DNA of 64,000 nucleotides from the NCBI GenBank assembly GCA_964462685.1, contig CAYWYR010000001.1:62001-126000 (forward strand). Direction: 5' to 3'. The notes under the pieces are model-generated. The model worked only from the letters and a program-made list of their open reading frames with translations, was not told where the DNA came from and did no database searches. The position numbers were made by a program, and so were the translations under genes. Every line of letters begins with the position of its first letter. Position 1 is the stretch's first letter. Positions 48,201 through 56,202 of the stretch are shown in pieces. The DNA is from CAYWYR01 sp964462685 (lineage in GTDB: Bacteria; Bacteroidota; Ignavibacteria; Kapaibacteriales; UBA2268).

Positions 48201-48583
48201 AGGGTGATGACAATACTATTGAAGTATTGCTGACAGGTGAATACTCAGTTGAAGTATTGACCGGGGAAGGCTGTTCTACTGAACGCAGTGAGCCTGTGCC
48301 TATTATTATAACCTCAGTTATTTGGGAAAGTAATATATCCCAGGGAAAATCATATCCTAATCCCGCGGTCGAGGAAATAATCCTTGAAGGTAAGTTCGAT
48401 CGTCAGAACGAGCAATATAAGATATTCAGTAACAGTGGGCAGTTGGTAGGTGAAGGAAAAGTCTTCACGACCGATAATACAGCAAAGATCGCGATTCAGC
48501 CTCTTCTTACTGGCCAGTATTATATTGTATTGGGCAGCGGCGAGTCTCAGACTCTTTATACATTTATAAAACAAGCCGACTGA
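45293..48583 (+). CDS. Secreted BNR/VPS10-like beta-propeller protein with T9SS sorting domain
   Basis: This very large exported protein has a signal peptide (KFKLQIILSIFIPCFLFAQ from ATG 45293; ATG 45257 is an alternative that adds 12 residues). Asp-box repeats of sialidase/VPS10 type recur (STDSGQTWEP; SSDNGVTWTG; SEDFGENWVQ; SPDDGSNWQS), so the bulk is one or two beta-propellers. After about residue 800 come Ig-like/PKD-like modules (CGADSVQLNATAGFDNYRWSNG). The last 75 residues are a T9SS C-terminal domain (SYPNPAVEEIILEGKF ... GQYYIVLG). Its substrate is unknown. Confidence 0.88.
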   Translation: MKFKLQIILSIFIPCFLFAQDSTNDSNQNNAIKPYPKQSVAQARANFERMLEVDFKPVNDKNSQLDDKDKKSWKQIERFKAFWEPRLQGEGYLPNPIELYNKYITDDSKKISDTKNEDGLVWEREGPFGPTGETHGVGRINVIRQHPTRFNEYWIGSAGGGAWRSFNGGRDWQMLPNTNFLTLGISDIAFAPSNPNTVYLATGDDNGSGTGNFVKYTIGLMKSTDSGQTWEPTYIQYEQEELNLISTVLVDPRDEDVLIVSTDHGIFRSTNGAETFEHVVTSGNFRDMEFVPNNPNRIIATTFNRSNGGGISFFTSSDNGVTWTGRQAVSGAVRAELAVSPAQPNKVWAIVAEQGSNAYHSTWYSEDFGENWVQLEEADGENNYLGWRDGDDNRGQGWYDLSIDVDPVMTNQVVIGGVNLWKSNNSGQSFELETHYNGGYDRPDIHADQHDIVYSKDGLYYLVANDGGLRRYNESTDTYENLAFGLPITQFYKIGVSQSESGLFSGGTQDNGTFLHDQDNWFRIGGADGMETAIDPSNPDIRYRSIQFGRFDITLNAGQRWETMFSPTIAEREYGYEEDGPWTTPFIIDPKSPNTIFIAMTQVWRSDDRGADGSWRRISDFNVSQEFNDLAIPDNGNLLYAARGGALIVSPDDGSNWQSVFSRGQELMDIAVHPTDSLIVGLAYSGFSENDKVYIVDNGEVINISGNLPNVPVNAIVFDPEDPQRIYVGNDIGVFTSYGRSGIWSRYGGNMLNTVVSELEIHKNDRLLYAATYGTGIWSIPLLENCVPNQTLTILDQDIINICPTDSIFVDIDFPGTLIWSDGFEGNTRYLREEGRYSVAASNDYCADYSSPIVIEHNEVASISITAFRRTICGADSVQLNATAGFDNYRWSNGMTGRRIWVKEGGDYTVEIDNPNGCISRSSSISVDKYEVPERPVVKVLSINDTVAVISTTTVGESYRWLRDGTLISEGDDNTIEVLLTGEYSVEVLTGEGCSTERSEPVPIIITSVIWESNISQGKSYPNPAVEEIILEGKFDRQNEQYKIFSNSGQLVGEGKVFTTDNTAKIAIQPLLTGQYYIVLGSGESQTLYTFIKQAD

Positions 48584-48602
48584 TAATCAACCAAGAACTT
48601 TT

Positions 48603-49196
48603 ATGATTGAACTTCTCGAGGGCAAAGTAATCGAGGCAAGCCCAGTTAAAGCCGTTTTTCTATGTGGAGGGGTAGGTTATGCTCCTCATATAACTATGTC
48701 TTTATATGATAGCCTTAAAGTTGGTGAGCTTAAGACAGTTCATACGCGGGCTATTTACAGAGAGAACGAACAGTTGCTCTTCGGCTTTTCGTCTTTGGCC
48801 GAACGCGATACTTTTGACCGCTTGCTTAAAGTCTCAGGTATTGGCCCCAAAACCGCCTTGGGCATTATAAGCGGTACTACGCCAGAAGACCTTGCCAGAA
48901 GAATAAACGATGCGGATATAGCGGCTCTATCAAAACTACCAGGAATAGGGAAGAAGACAGCAGAGAGGATGGCACTCGAGCTTGCCGGTAAACTGAAAAT
49001 CGACAGTACTATAGGTGATACCGAAAGCTCTGGATCATCTGTAAGCCAGATAGAGACCGAGGCTACTGCGGCACTTGTCTCTCTTGGGTTCCCGAAGGCA
49101 GGAGCCGAAAAATCTGTCTCCAGAGCATTGAAGTCTTTGGACTCCCCCTCGGTTGAGGAACTGATCAAGACCGCACTTAAAAACTCTATGGGCTAG
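48603..49196 (+). CDS. ruvA: Holliday junction branch migration protein RuvA
   Basis: This 197-residue DNA-binding protein of the RuvAB complex has both helix-hairpin-helix motifs (LLKVSGIGPKTALGIISG; LSKLPGIGKKTAERMALEL) and a C-terminal RuvB-contacting domain (EATAALVSLGFPKAGAEKSV). It lies ten bases before the HisA-like gene. ruvB is not in the window. Confidence 0.97.
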   Translation: MIELLEGKVIEASPVKAVFLCGGVGYAPHITMSLYDSLKVGELKTVHTRAIYRENEQLLFGFSSLAERDTFDRLLKVSGIGPKTALGIISGTTPEDLARRINDADIAALSKLPGIGKKTAERMALELAGKLKIDSTIGDTESSGSSVSQIETEATAALVSLGFPKAGAEKSVSRALKSLDSPSVEELIKTALKNSMG

Positions 49197-49206
49197 ATTC
49201 AGGCTT

Positions 49207-49926
49207 ATGTTTTTGATAATTCCAGAAATAAGACTAACTGCCGGGCTTTGCAGCGATAGTGTATCCAGCGATAGCAGAATAGACGGATATTACGAGAATA
49301 TGATATCCAACCCAGCCGATTTGGCGAGGCTTTTGCGCAGGGAAAACGCCAAATCAATCTGTGTATCGGAGTTTGACAATATTGGCGGAAACAGTGCTGA
49401 AGTTTTGGAGAAACTAGTTTCATGTTTGGATATCACTACCCAGTTTAATACTTCGGCTTCGGCTATAGATAAAGATATAGTAGATCAGTTAATGTCGACT
49501 GGTATTAAAAGGCTTAATCTATACGTTGACCCCAAAAGTATGGAACACTATGTTGGTATTCGAAATAGTTTCCCTGATTTTTCTATATATCCAATTATAG
49601 ATTCTGAAAACCTGTTCCTTTTAGATAAAATCGAATGTGAGAGGTTCAGTATACTCAATGAAAAGGCTAACTGGGATCATGAAACTCTAAAAAAAATTAT
49701 AGAGACTAAAGCATCAAACACTAGAATTACTTTATACGGTGGGATATCGGACCATATCTCACTAAAGCTATCCGCTTCTTATACTTCTAGCGGAATAGAT
49801 TCGTGTATAATAGGAAAGCCTCTCTATGATAATTCATTCCCTTGCCAAGCAATCTGGAGAAATATAGAGGGCGAAATCGACAGCGGTGCCGGTGAAAAAG
49901 AGATATCAACCGTATTAGACGGCTGA
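49207..49926 (+). CDS. HisA-like TIM-barrel protein lacking catalytic Asp residues
   Basis: The length (239) and several segments match HisA-type phosphoribosyl isomerases: IIPEIRLTAGLC at the N-terminus, NPADLARLLRRENAKSICVSEFDN, and the phosphate loops near the C-terminus (TLYGGISD; SCIIGKPLYDN). The key Asp of IDL is Arg (R9), and the second catalytic Asp region reads FSILNEKANW instead of TDISKDG. It is therefore probably not an active ProFAR isomerase. It could be a diverged moonlighting protein or a decayed paralogue, and a true hisA may lie elsewhere. It probably shares a transcript with ruvA. Confidence 0.6.
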   Translation: MFLIIPEIRLTAGLCSDSVSSDSRIDGYYENMISNPADLARLLRRENAKSICVSEFDNIGGNSAEVLEKLVSCLDITTQFNTSASAIDKDIVDQLMSTGIKRLNLYVDPKSMEHYVGIRNSFPDFSIYPIIDSENLFLLDKIECERFSILNEKANWDHETLKKIIETKASNTRITLYGGISDHISLKLSASYTSSGIDSCIIGKPLYDNSFPCQAIWRNIEGEIDSGAGEKEISTVLDG

Positions 49927-49972
49927 AAAAACTTCATTATCCAAAAAGTTTTTATCATTTATAACCATGTGG

Positions 49973-50002
49973 TTGTGAATAGCTCTTAAAAATGGTATTT
50001 TG
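49973..50002 (+). promoter_or_regulatory. Possible promoter of nuoG-nuoH-nuoI
   Basis: TTG at 49973-49975 and TATTTTG at 49996-50002 with a 20-bp spacer; the -7 box is one base shorter than the TAnnTTTG consensus. Confidence 0.4.
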
Positions 50003-50047
50003 CAGTTCGATTATTTCAATGGAAATAATATTGATCGGAGTATATTA

Positions 50048-51802
50048 ATGCCTACTATCACTATAGATGGTAATAAGATTGAAACCAAGCCAGGTCAGAC
50101 CGTCATTCAGGCGGCTTACGACAATGGCATGAAAATACCGCATTTCTGCTGGCACCCCGAGTTAACTGTTGCGGGGAACTGCCGGATGTGCCTTGTAGAA
50201 ACTGGAACCCCAAAGCGAGACAGAGAAGGGAATGTTGAAACCGATGAGAACGGCGAGCCCGTGATATCATTTATTCCCAAACTTCAGATCGCTTGTGCTA
50301 CCCAAGTCTCAGATGGAATGGTCATCAAGACCGCTTCCGACAAGGCAATTGAAGCACAGGAAGCCGTAATGGAGTTTTTGCTTATCAATCACCCACTTGA
50401 TTGCCCTATATGCGATGAAGCCGGTGAGTGTAAACTCCAGGAATACGGGCTTAAGCACTCAACTGGCGAAAGCCGTTTTGATGAGCAGAAGAACCATAAA
50501 CCCAAACGTCAGGTTTGGGGCCCGAACGTGGTATTTGATGCGGAAAGGTGTATATCTTGTTCCCGTTGTATCAGATATGCTGACGAGATAGCCGAGCAAA
50601 GTGTTTTGACTTTTGTTCAACGCGGTGATCACGTTACTATAGAGCTCTTCGAAGACACTGTATTCGACAGCCCTTATTCTATGAACGTTATCGAGCTTTG
50701 CCCAGTAGGAGCTCTAACTTCTGATGACTTCAGGTTCAAGTCCAGAGTTTGGGAAATGTCCTTCAGCGAATCTATTACGAACGCTGATGCAAGCGGTGCA
50801 AATATCAGAATCGGTGTCAGGAACAATGAAGTTCTTAGAATCCAGCCGCGTACTAATATGTACGTAAACGAGTACTGGCTAAGCGATGACCAAAGACTGA
50901 ATCACATAGATAAATTGAATGAAGACCGTATCACAGAGCCAATGATCAAGATCGACGGTGTGATGCGGGAAACAAGTTGGGATGAGGCTTACGCGTCAAC
51001 CTATAAACTGATAAGCCAGACACAAGGCAAAATCGCAGTTATCGGTTCGGCAAAATCATCCAACGAAGATCTTTTTGCTCTCAAGCGTTTTTCCTCCGAA
51101 GTATTGAACACAGAGAACCTGGTTTATCTTAACTTCTTCGATGAATCGCAGGATGACAAATTAGTCAAAGGTGTAAAAGAAAGAAGGCCTAACGCAAAAG
51201 GTGCAAACGCGCTTGGGTATAAAGAAGGTAAAGAGGCTTTTGAAGATGCCTTGAATGGTGCTGGGCTTATCATTGTGGTGGATGAGGATTTCGCGAACCA
51301 CAGAGATTTAGGATCTTATGTGACTGCATCCGGTGTACCCATTATTGCATTCGCTCAAAACGAGGGCCCTGTAACCGCAGTATCCGAGATAGTACTTCCT
51401 TCTTCCACTTATGCCGAATCTGAAGGTACTTATACCAACTTTGAAGGAAGAGTACAGCATTTCGGCCCGGCTATGACAACTAAAGAGAATTTCAGGTTCA
51501 TGGGTATGAAAATGTCCCGATGGGATAAATTCGGTGCCCCTAATGACAGATGGACTCAGCATGAGCAAAGGAACTGCCGTCAGCTTTGGAGATCATTGCA
51601 AAAGATAGCAGCACTTGCTGGCTTTGAATGGAGCTACAAGAATTCATCTCATGTATTTGATGAGATCGCAGCTTCAAACGAAAATTTCGGTGGTATGGAG
51701 TATAAGACAATTAAGCATTACCAAGGTCTGGTTATGGGCAAGCAGTCCGAACCCGATCCAAAGGTAATGAATTATGTCAGCCACTCGATGAAACCGTACT
51801 AA
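50048..51802 (+). CDS. nuoG: NADH-quinone oxidoreductase subunit G
   Basis: This is the iron-sulfur subunit of the complex I peripheral arm. The N-terminal 2Fe-2S domain has CWHPELTVAGNCRMCLVE. Then come His-type and Cys ligands (HPLDCPICDEAGEC) and CISCSRC...CPVGAL for 4Fe-4S clusters. The molybdopterin-like C-domain is short; total length is 584, versus about 900 in E. coli. I used ATG 50048 (GGAG upstream); a longer frame from 50000 would add 16 residues. nuoH follows by 35 bases. Confidence 0.93.
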   Translation: MPTITIDGNKIETKPGQTVIQAAYDNGMKIPHFCWHPELTVAGNCRMCLVETGTPKRDREGNVETDENGEPVISFIPKLQIACATQVSDGMVIKTASDKAIEAQEAVMEFLLINHPLDCPICDEAGECKLQEYGLKHSTGESRFDEQKNHKPKRQVWGPNVVFDAERCISCSRCIRYADEIAEQSVLTFVQRGDHVTIELFEDTVFDSPYSMNVIELCPVGALTSDDFRFKSRVWEMSFSESITNADASGANIRIGVRNNEVLRIQPRTNMYVNEYWLSDDQRLNHIDKLNEDRITEPMIKIDGVMRETSWDEAYASTYKLISQTQGKIAVIGSAKSSNEDLFALKRFSSEVLNTENLVYLNFFDESQDDKLVKGVKERRPNAKGANALGYKEGKEAFEDALNGAGLIIVVDEDFANHRDLGSYVTASGVPIIAFAQNEGPVTAVSEIVLPSSTYAESEGTYTNFEGRVQHFGPAMTTKENFRFMGMKMSRWDKFGAPNDRWTQHEQRNCRQLWRSLQKIAALAGFEWSYKNSSHVFDEIAASNENFGGMEYKTIKHYQGLVMGKQSEPDPKVMNYVSHSMKPY

Positions 51803-51837
51803 ACAGATTAATTGGATAAAAAGGGACTAACCCAAAA

Positions 51838-52956
51838 ATGTCTGATCTAAATTTTCTCTTGCTTGAAACCGGTGTTAAGGCTTTTGTAGTCGTCAACATC
51901 ATTCTTGCTCTCGCCTCAGGCGAGGTTTATCTAGAAAGAAAAATATCCGCTTGGATACAAAACCGTATCGGCCCCAATAGGGTAGGGCCATTAGGCTTAT
52001 TACAGCCCATAGCCGATGTTGTAAAACTATTCTTCAAAGAGGATGTAGTCCCGAAGGCGGCACATCAAGGCTTTCACCTTCTGGCACCGATGCTCTCTCT
52101 TGCTGTTGCTGTAGGTGTTTACGCGGTGATCCCTTATGGCCATTATCTGGAGTTTGAAGTAGGTGATACTATCAGGCGAGTATATATGGGTCTGGCGCCA
52201 AATATCAACGTTGGTGCTCTGTTCATCTTAGCTATGACTTCAGTCGGTGTTTATGGGATTACGATAGCCGGGTGGGCATCCAATTCCAAATATTCACTTC
52301 TCGGTGGATTGCGTTCGGCCGCACAGATGATTTCCTATGAACTTGCTATGGGTCTGGCGCTTGTAGCCGTTATCATTATATCAGGTTCATTAAGCATGAA
52401 TCAGATCGTGATTGAGCAGTCGGCATGGGGCGGTTTCCGTTGGAATGTTATACTTCAGCCACTGGGTTTCATAATATTTCTGGTATCGGCTTTCGCTGAG
52501 ACAAACCGTGCACCTTTCGATCTACCCGAGGCAGAGCCAGAGCTTGTAGGTGGATTCAATACAGAGTATTCTGGTATGAAGTTCGGTATGTTCTTCTTGG
52601 CCGAGTATGCGAACATGGCTACGGCATCTGCTTTCTTGGCGATACTATACTTTGGAGGATGGACGCTTCCATTCCACGATCTTATCCCGATAATGGATTC
52701 AGCCGGTGAGATAATCAGATACGATAACGGCGAGTGGTTCGGGATTCCAGGTAATTCTTGGATTATAGGTCTGGCACAGTTTGTATGGTTCTTCGCCAAA
52801 CTAATGTTCTTCATTCTGTTCTTTATTTGGGTAAGATGGTCTATACCTCGTTTCAGATATGATCAGCTAATGAACCTTGGTTGGAAAGTACTCCTACCGT
52901 TATCAATAGTCAATGTAATAATTACTGCTGTACTCGTCCTATTACTTGACAGTTAA
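51838..52956 (+). CDS. nuoH: NADH-quinone oxidoreductase subunit H
   Basis: This is the membrane subunit of complex I that helps form the quinone-binding site. It has about eight or nine TM helices, 372 residues, and the signature NRIGPNRVGPLGLLQPIADVVKLFFKED (shown abbreviated as NRIGPNRVGPLG...KLFFKED) and AETNRAPFDLPEAEPELVGGF (here AETNRAPFDLPEAE). It is cotranscribed with nuoG and nuoI. Confidence 0.96.
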   Translation: MSDLNFLLLETGVKAFVVVNIILALASGEVYLERKISAWIQNRIGPNRVGPLGLLQPIADVVKLFFKEDVVPKAAHQGFHLLAPMLSLAVAVGVYAVIPYGHYLEFEVGDTIRRVYMGLAPNINVGALFILAMTSVGVYGITIAGWASNSKYSLLGGLRSAAQMISYELAMGLALVAVIIISGSLSMNQIVIEQSAWGGFRWNVILQPLGFIIFLVSAFAETNRAPFDLPEAEPELVGGFNTEYSGMKFGMFFLAEYANMATASAFLAILYFGGWTLPFHDLIPIMDSAGEIIRYDNGEWFGIPGNSWIIGLAQFVWFFAKLMFFILFFIWVRWSIPRFRYDQLMNLGWKVLLPLSIVNVIITAVLVLLLDS

Positions 52957-52989
52957 AATCGCAAAATTTGCAGTTGAAAGGCTTATAAA

Positions 52990-53487
52990 ATGAATAATAC
53001 TAAGAATACCGAAGCAGAGAGAATGTCCTTTTGGGAAAAGCTCTACATCCCCGAGATAGCAAAGGGATTGGGCATAACCCTCAAGCAGATGTTCAAGCCG
53101 AAGTTTACTAGGCAATACCCGGAGGAAAGATTTGAACCTACGGGATCTTATCGCGGCAGGCCTGTACTGGTGGAAGAAAATGGCCAAGAACGATGCGTTG
53201 CTTGTGGGCTTTGTTCTAGGGTTTGCCCTGCACTTGCTATTGAAGTACAAGCCGATGAGACACCTCGACATAAAGAGCGCTATCCAGTCAAATTCGAAAT
53301 CAATATGCTTCGCTGCATATTCTGTGCGCTTTGCGAAGAAGTATGCCCGGAGGAAGCTATTGTTATGAGTAAGGATTACGACCTCGTATTCACAAGCCAG
53401 CAAGATGCAATACTCGGCAAAGAAGAGCTTCTAGTTCCTATGGAAAGACTACAAGATAGGTTAGAGTTCCTTAGAGCTTACAAATAA
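52990..53487 (+). CDS. nuoI: NADH-quinone oxidoreductase subunit I
   Basis: This ferredoxin-like subunit carries two 4Fe-4S clusters of complex [13 protein letters not shown] and [12 protein letters not shown]. The 165 residues and the C-terminal EAIVMS are typical. It ends the nuoGHI operon and is followed by a terminator. Confidence 0.96.
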   Translation: MNNTKNTEAERMSFWEKLYIPEIAKGLGITLKQMFKPKFTRQYPEERFEPTGSYRGRPVLVEENGQERCVACGLCSRVCPALAIEVQADETPRHKERYPVKFEINMLRCIFCALCEEVCPEEAIVMSKDYDLVFTSQQDAILGKEELLVPMERLQDRLEFLRAYK

Positions 53488-53517
53488 ATCCTTACTTAAA
53501 TTGTCTAAAACTCAATA

Positions 53518-53547
53518 AGCCGAACCTTTTAGGGTCGGCTTTTTTTT
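53518..53547 (+). terminator. Terminator of nuoGHI
   Basis: AGCCGAACC (53518-53526) and GGGTCGGCT (53532-53540) pair with one mismatch, followed by a run of eight T. Confidence 0.88.
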
Positions 53548-53570
53548 ATTCCCTTAAATCAAATCAAGAA

Positions 53571-55169
53571 ATGAACAATATTAAATATTTAAAAGATCTC
53601 CAGACTAAACTATCACAGCTATATATAGATATCACAAAGAATTACTATGAAGCCTCAATTTCCGGTGATGATACTCTATTTGAAGCAAGCAGTAAAGCTC
53701 AGTTTGAATATGAAAAGGTATTGGCTGATAAAGGAACATATCAAAAATTAAAAGATTTAGCCACAACAGAAGAAACTACATCTGATATTGATAGGAGAAC
53801 GGCCAAAGTCCTGCTGAATGAATCGGAAGCAAAACAGATAAATGAGCCCGATCTTAAAAAAATGATCGATCTCCAAACCGAGATTGAAAAGAAGTTCACA
53901 TCATTCAGGGCGGAGATAGATGATAGAAATTATACCGACAACGAGATTGAAAATACACTATCAGACAGCAACGACAGTAAAGTAGTCGAAGCATTTTGGA
54001 AGTCATCAAAAGAAATAGGAAATCAGGTTTCAAGTGAAGTATTAGAACTGGTTCATCTCAGGAATGCAAGTGCAAAAGAGTTAGGCTATGATAATTATCA
54101 CTCCATGCAATTACAGCTAAATGAGATAGACCCAACTTGGCTAGAAAATATCTTTGATGAATTAGATGAACTCACACGCCCAGCTTTTGAAGAAATGAAA
54201 ACCGAAATCGATAGTTTCATAGCAAAAAAATTCGGTGTTGAATCTAATGATCTAAAGCCTTGGCATTATGGCAATCGTTATTTTCAGGAAGCCCCAGCAA
54301 TATACGATAGCGGACTTGACACAGTATATAAAGAAGCCCCTATACACGATATCACAAAAGCATTTTACGACTCTATTGGGCTAAATATAGATGAGATGTC
54401 TTCAAATTCTGATCTCTACGAGAAAGAGGGTAAGAACCAGCACGCTTTCTGCATAGATATAGACAGGGAAATAGGAGATATCCGTATCCTGTGTAATATC
54501 GTGCCTTCACACAGGTGGATGGATACCGATCTCCATGAATTTGGGCACGGAGTTTATGACTATTATATGAATAGGGAACTGCCATGGGCGTTGATGACAC
54601 CCTCCCACATCTTCACAACTGAAGCAATAGCTATGCTTTTTGGCAGACTTGCCGGAAACGCCGAATGGATAAGGAACAATGTCCCTAATGCCGAAAAATA
54701 TAACGATAACGGACATAGCCATAAAGAAGCAGCAATGGCACAGATCGTATTCAGCCGATGGGCACAGGTGATGTACCGATTTGAAAAAGATATGTATGCC
54801 GATCCCAAGCAGGATTTACAGAAAATTTGGTGGGATTTGGTAAGTAAATATCAAGGTATTACCATGCCCATAGGCCGAGATAGTGAGAATGACTGGGCAT
54901 CGAAAATCCATATCGCTACCGTACCGTGTTATTATCACAACTACCTATTAGGAGAGATAATGGCGAGCCAACTGCAAGCCTATATTACCAAGAACATCAG
55001 CAATGATAAGAACCCTGGAAACTGGAAAGGTGATAAAAAAGTAGGTGAGTATCTAACTGAAAAAGTATTCAAACCAGGTAAATCACTCCGTTGGGATCAG
55101 TTAGTTGAAAATGCTACTGGAGAGAACCTCACAGCCAAATACTATTCAGAACATTTCTGCGATTTTTAG
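53571..55169 (+). CDS. M3-type oligopeptidase (zinc metallopeptidase)
   Basis: The 532-residue protein has the zinc motif HEFGH at residues 322-326 and a downstream Glu in IFTTEAIAMLFG, as in M2/M3 thimet-type gluzincins. The N-terminal helical part (YLKDLQTKLSQLYIDITKNYYEA) fits the channel domain of this fold. There is no signal peptide, so it is cytoplasmic and probably degrades short peptides. M2-like and M3-like assignment cannot be separated by eye. Confidence 0.8.
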   Translation: MNNIKYLKDLQTKLSQLYIDITKNYYEASISGDDTLFEASSKAQFEYEKVLADKGTYQKLKDLATTEETTSDIDRRTAKVLLNESEAKQINEPDLKKMIDLQTEIEKKFTSFRAEIDDRNYTDNEIENTLSDSNDSKVVEAFWKSSKEIGNQVSSEVLELVHLRNASAKELGYDNYHSMQLQLNEIDPTWLENIFDELDELTRPAFEEMKTEIDSFIAKKFGVESNDLKPWHYGNRYFQEAPAIYDSGLDTVYKEAPIHDITKAFYDSIGLNIDEMSSNSDLYEKEGKNQHAFCIDIDREIGDIRILCNIVPSHRWMDTDLHEFGHGVYDYYMNRELPWALMTPSHIFTTEAIAMLFGRLAGNAEWIRNNVPNAEKYNDNGHSHKEAAMAQIVFSRWAQVMYRFEKDMYADPKQDLQKIWWDLVSKYQGITMPIGRDSENDWASKIHIATVPCYYHNYLLGEIMASQLQAYITKNISNDKNPGNWKGDKKVGEYLTEKVFKPGKSLRWDQLVENATGENLTAKYYSEHFCDF

Positions 55170-55275
55170 ATCTCTACTATGCTTCCCTCTGAATGACATA
55201 TACAGCTCTTCAATTCCTTCCCTTGGGGGGAAGGGTTTAGGATGGGGTGTTCTATAACAAGGGGTTGCAACCCCT
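55166..55275. repeat. Probable intergenic dispersed-repeat cluster and palindrome
   Basis: The 284-base spacer 55170-55453 holds three unusual blocks. About 55166-55193, read on the minus strand, contains GTCATTCAGAGGGAAGC. A stem of CCTTCCC...GGGAAGG lies near 55216-55234, followed by GTTTAGGATGGGG. A perfect 16-base palindrome AGGGGTTGCAACCCCT lies at 55260-55275. Blocks like the first two recur in intergenic DNA of FCB genomes. That is from memory, not checked here. Confidence 0.5.
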
Positions 55276-55379
55276 GTTGCATAGTATATATGACAAGACA
55301 TAGTAACTGTAATTTCGAATGCCGATAGGCAGAAAAATCCTCAATATTTACCCACAATTTACATCAAGCCATATTAAGC

Positions 55380-55410
55380 TTGCATTTTACTAACTACCTT
55401 ATTATATTTG
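55380..55410 (+). promoter_or_regulatory. Promoter of rplU-rpmA
   Basis: TTG at 55380-55382 and TATATTTG at 55403-55410 with a 20-bp spacer, 43 bases before the rplU start. The 22 bases from 55403 match the rpmB promoter exactly. Confidence 0.8.
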
Positions 55411-55453
55411 TAGTCTTATTAAAACACAAACCACTATTTTTGGTTAGATAGAA

Positions 55454-55759
55454 ATGTACGCAGTAGTAGATATAGCAGGCAACCAATATCAGGTTACCAA
55501 CAACCAGACTATCACAGTTGATAAGCTTAGCGCTAAACCTGGCGAAGAAGTTACTTTCGATAATGTACTTGTAGCCAATGACGGTAGCAATACAACTATC
55601 GGCTCACCATTTACAGGTGGGGCGGTAAAAGCGAAAGTAATAGAGCACGGGCGTGCCGATAAAGTTCTTGTCTTCCACAAGAAGAGAAGAAAAGGTTACC
55701 GTAAGCTTAACGGACACCGCCAGCATTATACTACTATCGAAATCACTTCGGTAGCTTAA
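55454..55759 (+). CDS. rplU: 50S ribosomal protein L21
   Basis: This 101-residue protein matches L21 throughout (MYAVVDIAGNQYQVT; VLVFHKKRRKGYRKLNGHRQ with the family's KRRK...GHRQ signature). It is 48 bases before rpmA, the usual L21-L27 pair. Confidence 0.97.
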   Translation: MYAVVDIAGNQYQVTNNQTITVDKLSAKPGEEVTFDNVLVANDGSNTTIGSPFTGGAVKAKVIEHGRADKVLVFHKKRRKGYRKLNGHRQHYTTIEITSVA

Positions 55760-55807
55760 GCTCCCGATTTTCCAAAGAAATTAAATATCTTATAAAGGTA
55801 AGCTAAA

Positions 55808-56062
55808 ATGGCACACAAAAAAGGTCAAGGTTCCTCCAGGAACGGTAGAGATTCTAATGCTAACCGCCATGGCGTGAAAAGATTCGGCGGTGAGCTTGTT
55901 ATACCGGGTAATATTCTTGTACGCCAGAACGGCACTAAATTCCACCCAGGCGAAAATGTTGGCCTAGGTAAGGATTACACTATTTTCTCTCTTATTGAAG
56001 GTAATGTAAAGTTCCGTAAAACCCGCAACAACAAAATGACAGTATCTGTACTTCCTAACTGA
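55808..56062 (+). CDS. rpmA: 50S ribosomal protein L27
   Basis: This 84-residue basic protein has the L27 signature ([28 protein letters not shown], shown partly as [32 protein letters not shown]). The start is the family's MAHKKG, so no N-terminal processing extension is present. Confidence 0.97.
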   Translation: MAHKKGQGSSRNGRDSNANRHGVKRFGGELVIPGNILVRQNGTKFHPGENVGLGKDYTIFSLIEGNVKFRKTRNNKMTVSVLPN

Positions 56063-56146
56063 TAAAACTTTTTTTTGGTTAGCGTCGTATATTAATATGC
56101 AAACAGTTCTTATGAACTAAATTTCTATAACTCTCCACTTGCACAC

Positions 56147-56186
56147 AGCTTCGGGCAGTCACAAAGACCTCCGAAGCTTTTTTTTG
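56147..56186 (+). terminator. Terminator of rplU-rpmA
   Basis: AGCTTCGG (56147-56154) pairs with CCGAAGCT (56171-56178), followed by eight T. Confidence 0.85.
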
Positions 56187-56202
56187 CCCGCCGTTTCTTT
56201 CG

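Noticed and set aside
55166..55357. A 63-codon minus-strand frame
   Set aside because: It spans the repeat-like blocks and gives a peptide typical of translated intergenic repeats, with no ribosome-binding site.
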